A model generated the notes under the pieces. It searched no databases. It had not been told where the DNA came from and was given only the letters and a program-made list of their open reading frames with translations. A DNA stretch of 7,866 nt from Desulfofustis sp. (GTDB taxonomy: Bacteria; Desulfobacterota; Desulfobulbia; Desulfobulbales; Desulfocapsaceae). Location: contig JAQYVS010000006.1 of the NCBI GenBank assembly GCA_030145365.1, forward strand, positions 1 to 7,866, read 5' to 3'. This document shows, piece by piece, positions 1 through 5,732 of this stretch. The position numbers and the translations under genes are program-made. Every line of letters starts with the position of its first letter. Within the stretch, counting starts at the first letter, position 1.

Positions 1-539
1 TGGGAAATGGCTCTTGCTTTCGCTGCATGGTGATCCAGGGTAAATCCGGCAAAAGGCTCACCGATAATCAGACACACATCCAGGGGCAGGCACGGGTTTT
101 CCCGTACGGAACGGCATGGACATTCAAGTGCTACGATATGATCGGGGTTTTCAATAATGAGATCGCGAGCCCTTTTGTAGGGAATAACCTGCTCCAGGTC
201 CGGCAGTGTAATGGGACGATCGAGCGTCACCAGCTTTCTGGCACTTTCCAGCGTTACAACTTTCCCATGATATGTATCGGCAAAAGAAACCGATACATCT
301 CCATCCTTTACTTGACCGGTTCCGGTAAAAATTTTAAACAATCGATAGAGTAGATCTCCGGCTGGCTTACAACGCTTGACCAATGCATGTTCACCGGTTC
401 CAACCCCTATATAGAAATAAGACCAGCGAGCATAAATATAGCCGTGCAGCCACTCAATCAGTCCATATCTGCCCAGAGTTTTGGATTCATGAAAAAAAAT
501 GCGTGTCGATTCTTTGATCAGAGAATGCCGTTTTCCCAT
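1..539 (-). CDS. Probable [4Fe-4S] cluster-binding protein, 3' end missing (runs off left edge)
   Basis: An open frame of 179 codons starts at ATG 537-539 and has no stop before the window edge, so only the N-terminal part is present. The start has AGGG at 546-549, six bases upstream. The N-terminal ~130 residues are basic and aromatic-rich (for example EWLHGYIYARW near residues 29-39) with no signal peptide or clear membrane helix. Residues 140-156 hold C140-P-C142-R, then C150 and C156, that is CxCx7Cx5C, followed by LIIGEPFAGF. This spacing and the CxCR...PxxxC core match a group of 4Fe-4S-binding proteins common in anaerobes, which usually carry a further cysteine-rich cluster near the C-terminus. 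That half would lie outside the window. The Cys motif is seen directly; the cluster type and any electron-transfer role are inferred. No substrate or partner is identifiable. The gene lies 98 bases downstream of the stress-protein gene, with no strong terminator between them. Confidence 0.72.
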   Translation of the reverse strand, partial: MGKRHSLIKESTRIFFHESKTLGRYGLIEWLHGYIYARWSYFYIGVGTGEHALVKRCKPAGDLLYRLFKIFTGTGQVKDGDVSVSFADTYHGKVVTLESARKLVTLDRPITLPDLEQVIPYKRARDLIIENPDHIVALECPCRSVRENPCLPLDVCLIIGEPFAGFTLDHHAAKARAIS

Positions 540-601
540 AACGCACCCTGCGGTCAAATTTCCTGTATAATTTCATCTGCTGAAATACCTACTTACGAGC
601 C

Positions 602-631
602 TGATAACTTTCATCATAACAATTATTGTCA
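602..631. promoter_or_regulatory. Possible operator: direct repeat plus 15-bp near-palindrome
   Basis: The 98-base gap 540-637 is AT-rich. It contains TGATAAC (602-608) and TCATAAC (614-620) spaced 12 bases apart, and an overlapping near-palindrome at 617-631 (TAACAATTATTGTCA, one mismatched pair around a central T). Such an arrangement could be a regulator site for the Fe-S protein gene that starts at 539. I could not match it to a known regulator and found no convincing -35/-10 pair here. In AT-rich DNA this could also be chance. Confidence 0.2.
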
Positions 632-637
632 CTTTTG

Positions 638-1591
638 TTAACTGTTCAAAACCAATGTGCGTGCCCGGCAATTCTGGATGATATCGGTGCAGACTGAACC
701 AAGGTATACTTGAGCCATGCGGGAACGGTCACGCCTGCCGATAAATATCAGCGTTGCGTCGCAGTCGTTTATCTCCACAGAGAGAACCTCCCCCGGCTTC
801 CCGAAATGGATAACGGTTTTTATTTTTTCCCGATCAACTCCGAACTCAACCAGAATATCTCCCGCTGCCTCCAGAGCCTTTTGGCCCGTCAGGCCAGACT
901 GCATACAGCTGACACCATCTTCGTCATAATAACAGGATTGATCGAGCACATGGACCAGATTGACCTGTTCGATCTGGTCGTTGACCCGAGATAAAATAGT
1001 TCCGGCCTCAATGACACTGTTTCTGCTGGCAGAAGAATCGTCAACGGCGATCAGACAGCGGGCAAAAGGAGAAAGGCCTTCGGGAATTGGCTCATCACCG
1101 ATAAGATATATTGTTGCTTCCGTATGGCGGTGCAATACTCCGGTAACAACACTGCCGGTCAATTTGCCCAATGTCTCGGCAATGGTTCGCCTGCTCATAA
1201 TCAGGGTGGAGTATTTGTCTTCCAGACATACCGAATTAATAACTTTAACCGGATCACCATCTTTAACAATTAGACTCCCATGATCTCCACCAGTCTCATC
1301 ATTAAGAACTCGCTCGCACTGACTAAGCAGCGGCCAAACGACATCTTTCAAATGCTGCTCATACAATTGTTTCATGTCTTCAGGGGCCGGCGTTTCTCCT
1401 GCGGCCAGATCGATCCGGTTCATCAAATCGCTGAGAAATGAACCAGCAACAGCATGCAGCAGGCTGACCCGATCCGGATCAAGATCCATGATTCGAATCA
1501 ACAATCCAGCACATGGAGCAACACGCTTAAATGTCTCCAGGTCGTCAACCGGCAATAAAATCCTGGCCAATGGCTTCAATCTATCTGTCAT
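638..1591 (-). CDS. Tandem-domain universal stress protein (UspA superfamily)
   Basis: A 317-residue cytoplasmic protein made of two Usp (adenine-nucleotide alpha-hydrolase fold) domains, about residues 8-165 and 176-316. Each begins with the family's first strand and Asp pair (LLPVDD at 12-17, LIAVDD at 180-185). The ATP-binding signature of the family is Gx2Gx9G(S/T). Here domain 1 has S133-x2-T136-x9-G146-S147 and domain 2 has G285-x2-D288-x9-G298-S299. The terminal GS and the spacing are kept, but the leading glycines are replaced, so nucleotide binding may be weak or altered, more so in domain 1. Tandem Usp proteins generally act in stress or energy-state signalling; no specific partner is shown here. 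The Shine-Dalgarno sequence before ATG 1589-1591 is weak (GGTGGGA, about 12-13 bases upstream), and a short ATG-started frame just upstream runs straight into TAA in the same phase, which fixes the start. A promoter candidate lies at 1627-1655. Confidence 0.85.
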   Translation of the reverse strand: MTDRLKPLARILLPVDDLETFKRVAPCAGLLIRIMDLDPDRVSLLHAVAGSFLSDLMNRIDLAAGETPAPEDMKQLYEQHLKDVVWPLLSQCERVLNDETGGDHGSLIVKDGDPVKVINSVCLEDKYSTLIMSRRTIAETLGKLTGSVVTGVLHRHTEATIYLIGDEPIPEGLSPFARCLIAVDDSSASRNSVIEAGTILSRVNDQIEQVNLVHVLDQSCYYDEDGVSCMQSGLTGQKALEAAGDILVEFGVDREKIKTVIHFGKPGEVLSVEINDCDATLIFIGRRDRSRMAQVYLGSVCTDIIQNCRARTLVLNS

Positions 1592-1626
1592 TTTTTAACA
1601 CTGTCCCACCATGTCGGTTCATAACT

Positions 1627-1655
1627 ATTATGCGATAAAAAAAAGGTTCAGGCAA
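1627..1655 (-). promoter_or_regulatory. Candidate sigma-70 promoter for the universal stress protein gene
   Basis: On the minus strand TTGCCT (1650-1655, four of six matches to TTGACA) is followed, 17 bases on, by CATAAT (1627-1632, five of six matches to TATAAT). Initiation would fall near 1619-1621, giving a leader of about 28 bases before the ATG at 1591. The -35 overlaps the last codons of the ABC ATPase and the spacer includes the T8 tract of the candidate terminator. The spacing and -10 are good and the -35 is imperfect; this is a sequence-only prediction. Confidence 0.4.
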
Positions 1656-1663
1656 GTCCTGCC
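1637..1663 (-). terminator. Weak intrinsic terminator candidate overlapping the ATPase stop codon
   Basis: The minus-strand RNA reads GGCAGGACTTGCCTGAACC and then eight T residues (1637-1644). CAGG (1658-1661) pairs with CCTG (1649-1652) around a 5-base loop, and an outer GG/CC pair closes the stem after a two-base AA bulge. The U-tract is excellent but the stem is short and interrupted, so partial termination is more likely than a full stop. It would separate the transporter operon from the universal stress protein gene. Confidence 0.4.
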
Positions 1664-3132
1664 ATCATCTGAGGAATACGCTCGATCATTTGTTTGTCGT
1701 TGCGCCCAAACATGGAGACAAGGTTGCCGTCGTACATCACGCCGATCCTGTCCGATAACTCCAGGGCTTCTGATAGATCTCCTGTTATCAGCAAAATACC
1801 TGCTTGTTCCCGCGCTTTGAGCAGGAGATTCCAGACATCTTCAGCTGCAGCAATATCGAGTCCCTGGGTTGGCTGTTCTGCTACAATCAATCGCGGTTTG
1901 CGGTAAAACTCCCGCGACAGCACCATTTTCTGCAGGTTACCGCCGGAGAGCTGCCACGCCAGCAGGTCGGGATTGGGCGGTCTGATATCAAATTCTTCGA
2001 TGAGATAGGTTATTTTACTGCGGGCTTCTTTCTTGTTCAGCCATGGCCCGGATTGAAACCCCTGCCGTGTTGTCAGCAGGAAATTATCGAGTAAATCCAG
2101 CCCCTGACAGGTGGCTAACCCCTGTCGATCTTCTGGGATATAGCTCAAGGCAAGATCCCAGGTGCGCTTTGCAAAGAACTCCCTGCTGTCCACTCCCAGC
2201 AGGGTGATGACCCCATCGGCCACCTTTTTAAGGCCACACACCGATTCAACCAGAGGTTTCTGGCCGTTGCCTGCGACTCCGACAATCCCGACAATCTCGC
2301 CCTGTCTGATCTCAAAGCCCAGATCCTTCAAGCCGCCTTCCTGTAATCCAGCAATTTTCAGAACCTGCTGACGCGGCTCCACTGGTTGATGGTTCACTTC
2401 AAGCAAGACCTCACGCCCCACCATTTTTTCGGCGAGCTCGCCGGTTGAGGTAACGCTGTCAGCTTTCATAATGCCGACAACCTCTCCCCGTTTGAGGATG
2501 GCAATATCATCGGCTATTGACATGACCTCTTCGAGCTTATGACTGATAAAAACGATCGCCTTACCGGCTGCTTTCATCTGGTTCATGGTTTTAAACAGGT
2601 TGCGGGCCTCATGGGGTGTCAGCACTGCAGTCGGCTCATCGAAGATGAGAACGTTTGACTGCCGGAACAGCAGCTTAAGGATTTCCACCTGCTGTTTTTC
2701 ACCCATGGACAAGTCTGCCACGAGCATATTGGCCTCAACGTTCATACCATACTGTTCAGCAATATCGGTGACCGTTTGATTCAATTCTTTTTTTCTGATC
2801 CAAAACTTATCTGAACTGCCAAGAAAAACGTTCTCAGCCACCGACATTGCCTCCACCAGCTTGAAGTGCTGGTAAACCATTCCGATCCCGATCTCGATGG
2901 CTTTTTCGGTGGACGAAAAACGTACGGCTTGCCCCTGATGGTAAATCGTACCGCTGTCCGGCTGTGACTGACCTGCAAGCAAAGACATCAGAGTCGACTT
3001 CCCGGCCCCGTTCTCTCCCAAAAGAGCGAGAATACGCCCCTGATGAATGTCCAGGCTAATATCGTGATTAGCCCGTACCTCACCAAACGATTTGGAGATA
3101 TTCTCCAGTTTGATTAATGGCGTGTCGTTCAT
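1648..3132 (-). CDS. BMP-family ABC importer ATPase, two nucleotide-binding domains (NupO/YufO-like)
   Basis: A 494-residue cytoplasmic ATPase that would power the BMP-type purine importer encoded upstream. The N-terminal domain (about 5-245) is canonical: Walker A GENGAGKS 39-46, Q-loop Q88, signature LSMGEKQQ 141-148, Walker B with D165-E166, and H-loop H198. The C-terminal domain (about 256-494) is degenerate. The Walker A equivalent GVAGNGQ (285-291) has Gln in place of Lys, the Walker B equivalent reads VAEQP (417-421) with Gln at the catalytic Glu position, and the H-loop His is absent (ITGDLSEA). Only the signature LSGGNLQK 395-402 is well kept. One competent and one degenerate site is normal for RbsA/NupO-type ATPases and is not a sign of decay. 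It begins 27 bases after gpt with only a weak GGGA Shine-Dalgarno. Unlike many bmp operons, where the ATPase gene directly follows the binding-protein gene, it is the last of the transporter genes here. Confidence 0.93.
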   Translation of the reverse strand: MNDTPLIKLENISKSFGEVRANHDISLDIHQGRILALLGENGAGKSTLMSLLAGQSQPDSGTIYHQGQAVRFSSTEKAIEIGIGMVYQHFKLVEAMSVAENVFLGSSDKFWIRKKELNQTVTDIAEQYGMNVEANMLVADLSMGEKQQVEILKLLFRQSNVLIFDEPTAVLTPHEARNLFKTMNQMKAAGKAIVFISHKLEEVMSIADDIAILKRGEVVGIMKADSVTSTGELAEKMVGREVLLEVNHQPVEPRQQVLKIAGLQEGGLKDLGFEIRQGEIVGIVGVAGNGQKPLVESVCGLKKVADGVITLLGVDSREFFAKRTWDLALSYIPEDRQGLATCQGLDLLDNFLLTTRQGFQSGPWLNKKEARSKITYLIEEFDIRPPNPDLLAWQLSGGNLQKMVLSREFYRKPRLIVAEQPTQGLDIAAAEDVWNLLLKAREQAGILLITGDLSEALELSDRIGVMYDGNLVSMFGRNDKQMIERIPQMMAGLA

Positions 3133-3159
3133 CTCTCTGCAGTCCCGGCTGCGTTCGGA

Positions 3160-3645
3160 CTATTTCTGTTGGCCGGCTATCGGTTGAACAAATTGCGATT
3201 CGGCATCCCAGGGAAACAGTATCCAGGTATCCTGGCTGACTTCGGTGACAAAGGTGTCAACGAGAGGACGGCCGGCAGGCTTGGCATAGATTGTGGCAAA
3301 ATGAGCCTTGGGAGCCATTTCTTTGACAACGGCTGCAGTTCGTCCGGTATCAACCAGGTCATCAATTAACAGCCACCCCTCCCCATCTCCATCAAACCTT
3401 TTCAGGACTTCCACCTCTCCGTGTTTGTCCTGCCAATCATAACTGGACACGCAGATTGTCTCAACCAGACGAACGTCCAGTTCACGGGCTATTACGGCAG
3501 CAGGGACAAGACCTCCCCTGGTAATTGCTATAATGCCTTTAAAATAGTGCAGATCCAACAGACGCCAGGATAATGCCTTGGAATCACGATGCAATTGTTC
3601 CCAGGAAATGGGATATGTTCTTCGGTAATCTTTACTTTGAGCCAT
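3160..3645 (-). CDS. gpt: Xanthine-guanine phosphoribosyltransferase
   Basis: A 161-residue type I phosphoribosyltransferase that converts guanine, xanthine or (less well) hypoxanthine plus PRPP to GMP, XMP or IMP. It resembles E. coli Gpt (152 aa) throughout. Recognisable elements are TRGGLVP 42-48, the VLKR..GDGEG segment 80-90, the PRPP loop IDDLVDTGRT 94-103, PKAHF 112-116 with K113 at the purine O6-contacting Lys position, AKPAGRPLVD 121-130, and QDTWI 138-142 with the Trp that stacks on the base. One variation is Arg102 where the E. coli loop has the second Gly (DTGG to DTGR); DTGR also occurs in other phosphoribosyltransferases, so activity is still expected. A good GAGGAA Shine-Dalgarno lies 5 bases before the ATG, the best ribosome site within the transporter genes after that of the binding protein. 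Its place between the second permease and the ATPase of a purine-type importer suggests trapping of the imported base as a nucleotide. Confidence 0.94.
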   Translation of the reverse strand: MAQSKDYRRTYPISWEQLHRDSKALSWRLLDLHYFKGIIAITRGGLVPAAVIARELDVRLVETICVSSYDWQDKHGEVEVLKRFDGDGEGWLLIDDLVDTGRTAAVVKEMAPKAHFATIYAKPAGRPLVDTFVTEVSQDTWILFPWDAESQFVQPIAGQQK

Positions 3646-3650
3646 AGGGA

Positions 3651-3656
3651 TTCCTC
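3651..3656 (-). promoter_or_regulatory. Strong ribosome binding site for gpt
   Basis: GAGGAA on the minus strand, 5 bases before the gpt ATG at 3645. It supports this start and contrasts with the weak sites of the flanking permease and ATPase genes, suggesting gpt is translated independently. The 39-base gap 3646-3684 shows no clear promoter. Confidence 0.7.
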
Positions 3657-3684
3657 ATTCATTTACTCATTAAACTATTAGCTT

Positions 3685-4605
3685 TTAATCCGCAGGCAGG
3701 ATATTGGTACCAAGTGCCGCAGGTTCATCGGTTTTTCCGCGGCGCCATGACGATAAGACCAGCACAGCAACCGTGAGCCCGTAAGGCAGCATCAGCAGCA
3801 GTGAGGATGGAATTTGCGTCCCAGAGGCCTGCAGCCGCAGCTGCAGCGCCATAATGCCACCGAAGAGATAGGCACCGAATACCGCCCTTCCAGGCTTCCA
3901 GAAGGCAAAGATCACCAAGGCAACGGCAATCCAGCCCCGTCCTGCAGTAAGATTATTCGTCCACAAATGGGTATAGGCAAGAGAAAGATAGGCGCCGCCC
4001 AGCCCCATGAAAAATCCTCCAACCAGTATGCCAAACCATCGATACCCCGCAACGTTTAAACCTGCAGCTGTAGCCGCAGCCGGATACTCGCCAACGGCCC
4101 GAAGGCTGAGTCCGAATCTAGTATTGTATAAAAAAAGAAACATCAGCAGCGGGATAACATAGGTGAAGTAGACCAGAAGATCCTGGCAGAAAAAGATCGG
4201 ACCTAGTACCGGTATCTCAGACAATACTGGAATTGCCAAAGGACCAAATCCAGGCGCTGTCAGTCCCACATAGGGTGTGCCGAAATAGTTTGCCAACCCC
4301 AATCCTAAGATCGTCAATGCCAGCCCGGACACTACCTGGTTCCCTTGAAATACAAGACAAACAAGGCCATGAATAGAGGCGGCACAAGTTCCCGCAAAAC
4401 CTGCTGCAACAAATGCTATATAGGGGTTTCCAGTGGCTTTTGCGACCAGAAAGCCGGTGAGAGCACCAACAATCATGATGCCTTCAACCCCAAGGTTCAG
4501 AATACCTGAGCGCTCGGTGAATATTTCCCCCAGAGTCGCATAGAGAATCGGCGTACCCGATTGAACAGCCGCTGCCAGAAGCGGTATCAGGATTTCTATG
4601 TTCAT
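3685..4605 (-). CDS. BMP-family ABC importer permease, second subunit (NupQ/YufQ-like)
   Basis: A 306-residue inner-membrane protein of the BPD_transp_2 (LivH/RbsC/NupQ) type, mostly hydrophobic helices with short loops. Family landmarks are ERSGILNLGVEG (31-42) after the first helix, a cytoplasmic coupling-loop segment F164-GLSLRAVGEYPAAA, the following AGLNVAGYR, and the loop GRGWIAVALVIFAFWKPG (222-239). The polar C-terminal tail (about 287-306) should be cytoplasmic. It pairs with the 355-residue permease to form the translocation channel. Its ATG overlaps the stop of that gene as ATGA (4602-4605), and the bases before it lack a good Shine-Dalgarno, so translation is probably coupled, fitting a 1:1 subunit ratio. 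Family identity is firm; purine specificity rests on the neighbours. Confidence 0.92.
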   Translation of the reverse strand: MNIEILIPLLAAAVQSGTPILYATLGEIFTERSGILNLGVEGIMIVGALTGFLVAKATGNPYIAFVAAGFAGTCAASIHGLVCLVFQGNQVVSGLALTILGLGLANYFGTPYVGLTAPGFGPLAIPVLSEIPVLGPIFFCQDLLVYFTYVIPLLMFLFLYNTRFGLSLRAVGEYPAAATAAGLNVAGYRWFGILVGGFFMGLGGAYLSLAYTHLWTNNLTAGRGWIAVALVIFAFWKPGRAVFGAYLFGGIMALQLRLQASGTQIPSSLLLMLPYGLTVAVLVLSSWRRGKTDEPAALGTNILPAD

Positions 4606-5669
4606 GGTTTTTTCAGATTCACAACGATTCGATAATTGGTAAAAAGACCGCCGGCAAGCACCGTCAGAAGAAGTAATCCCTCTATAATACCACCGAACGC
4701 TGCCGGTACCTGCATATCGAGCTGCAGGCCTTCCACCCCGACCCGGAGCCCGGCCAGCAGAAAAGAGGCTATTCCAATAAAGAGCGGATTCAAGCGTGCC
4801 AACCAGGCTACGACAATGGCCGTGTAGCCATAGCCGACCATGATACTTGGTTGCAGTCGATTGACTGTAGATGATGCTTCAAGAAAGCCGGCCCAGCCGG
4901 CCAGGGCACCGCTCAAGATCATCACCAGCATAACCAGCCGATCATAAGGAATACCTGCGTATCTTGCTGCCCTAACATTATCGCCGCTTGCTTTTATCTC
5001 AAAGCCGAGTCTGCTGAAACTCATGAAAATCCAGAATAACAGACCAAGGCCCAAGCAGTGAACCAGCCCCCAACTGAAGTTACTGGAACCGATTTTTCCG
5101 ACAATTGCCGCCTCTGAGAACTCGGCGGTCATGGGAAAACCAAAACTGGCCGGATCTTTCCATATTCCAAACACCAGGTAATCAAGGATCAGGATTGCGA
5201 TATAGTTCATCATCAAGGTGACGATGATTTCATTGGTATTCAGCTTCTGCCTCAGCAGTGCCGGGATAAATCCCCATATACCGCCGGCTACAATCGCCAT
5301 TGCAATCATTAATGGAAGGATCACATAGGTGGGTGCATCGGGAAATGACAGGGCCATCCATGTTGCACCGACAGCCCCAAGGGCATACTGTCCCTCAGCT
5401 CCAATATTCCAGACCTGTAGTCGAAAAGCCAGAGCGACACCGAGAGAGCAGAGAAAAATCGGCGTGCCCTTAAGCAGAGCATCCTGAAATGCATACCGGG
5501 AACCAAATGCTCCTTTGAACAGGACGATGATTCCTTCAAGTGGTGATGTCCCTCCGATAGACAAAATAATTCCACAAAGCAGCAGAGAAAAAGCAATTGC
5601 TGCCAATAAAACAAGACAGGAGCCCCAACCAAGGGGCTCCTGTCTTTTTACAACTCGCAACGGAGACAT
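4602..5669 (-). CDS. BMP-family ABC importer permease, first subunit (NupP/YufP-like)
   Basis: A 355-residue multi-helix inner-membrane protein of the BPD_transp_2 type. The first helix is about 17-38. FRLQVWNIGAEGQ (82-94) is the family hallmark after the second helical segment, and a cytoplasmic coupling loop lies at about 220-240 (RLGFEIKASGDN, AARYAGI). Further helices include about 245-263, 296-312 and 326-343. It heterodimerises with the 306-residue permease, whose start overlaps its stop. The ATG lies 63 bases after the binding-protein stop and has no recognisable Shine-Dalgarno; an in-frame TGA a short way upstream rules out a much longer product. Codons 8-19 encode a segment that forms a perfect 14-bp stem-loop in the DNA and RNA, an unusual constraint on coding sequence, described separately. 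The N-terminal hydrophilic stretch is of normal length for the family, so the start is likely right despite the weak ribosome site. Confidence 0.91.
   Translation of the reverse strand: MSPLRVVKRQEPLGWGSCLVLLAAIAFSLLLCGIILSIGGTSPLEGIIVLFKGAFGSRYAFQDALLKGTPIFLCSLGVALAFRLQVWNIGAEGQYALGAVGATWMALSFPDAPTYVILPLMIAMAIVAGGIWGFIPALLRQKLNTNEIIVTLMMNYIAILILDYLVFGIWKDPASFGFPMTAEFSEAAIVGKIGSSNFSWGLVHCLGLGLLFWIFMSFSRLGFEIKASGDNVRAARYAGIPYDRLVMLVMILSGALAGWAGFLEASSTVNRLQPSIMVGYGYTAIVVAWLARLNPLFIGIASFLLAGLRVGVEGLQLDMQVPAAFGGIIEGLLLLTVLAGGLFTNYRIVVNLKKP
5613..5646. promoter_or_regulatory. Perfect 14-bp stem-loop inside the start of the permease gene (attenuator-like)
   Basis: AAGACAGGAGCCCC (5613-5626) and GGGGCTCCTGTCTT (5633-5646) are perfect inverted repeats around a 6-base loop. 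In the sense (minus) direction the stem is GC-rich next to the loop, ends in CTT and is followed by GTTTTATT, an interrupted U-tract. In the opposite direction it runs into TTTTT, so it could work as an intrinsic terminator either way. It lies within codons 8-19 of the permease gene and about 90-120 bases past the binding-protein stop. Plausible roles are partial termination or 3'-end protection, so that the binding protein is made in excess over the membrane subunits. Translating ribosomes would disrupt it, which makes a link to the efficiency of permease initiation possible. The structure is seen directly; the function is inferred. Confidence 0.6.
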
Positions 5670-5680
5670 TGGATCATTCT

Positions 5681-5710
5681 GAAACAGCAGATTCTTTCAC
5701 CTGCCGTTTC
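5681..5710 (-). promoter_or_regulatory. Intercistronic stem-loop between binding-protein and permease genes
   Basis: In the minus-strand RNA GAAACGGCAG (5701-5710) can pair with CTGCTGTTTC (5681-5690) around a 10-base loop, giving ten pairs including one G-U. No U-tract follows, so it is not a classical terminator; an mRNA-stabilising or processing hairpin for the binding-protein message is more likely. It ends 11 bases before the permease ATG, close enough to influence ribosome access. It lies in tandem with the stronger stem-loop inside the permease gene. Confidence 0.45.
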
Positions 5711-5732
5711 ACTATATATCCTTTGTTTAAAC

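Noticed and set aside
27..641. Two open frames on the plus strand (27-353 and 387-641)
   Set aside because: They lie antisense to the Fe-S protein gene or run into the AT-rich gap, have no recognisable domains, and the minus strand gives a far better protein with a ribosome site and a cysteine motif.
710..1598. Several plus-strand open frames antisense to the stress-protein gene
   Set aside because: Low-complexity, non-family translations that mirror the minus-strand coding sequence; no ribosome sites or domain content support them.
2251..2280. Loss of Walker A Lys in the second ATPase domain as a sign of a decaying gene
   Set aside because: Degenerate second nucleotide sites are normal in the RbsA/NupO class; the signature LSGGNLQK and overall length are intact.
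2781..2978. 65-codon minus-strand frame inside the ABC ATPase gene
   Set aside because: It is an out-of-frame shadow of a region where the ATPase frame has conserved Walker A and Q-loop residues. It is not a frameshift, since the ATPase frame is intact.
5321..5632. 103-codon minus-strand frame inside the first permease gene
   Set aside because: It overlaps the NIGAEGQ-containing permease frame and has a Cys/Leu/His-rich composition typical of a shifted reading of membrane-helix codons.
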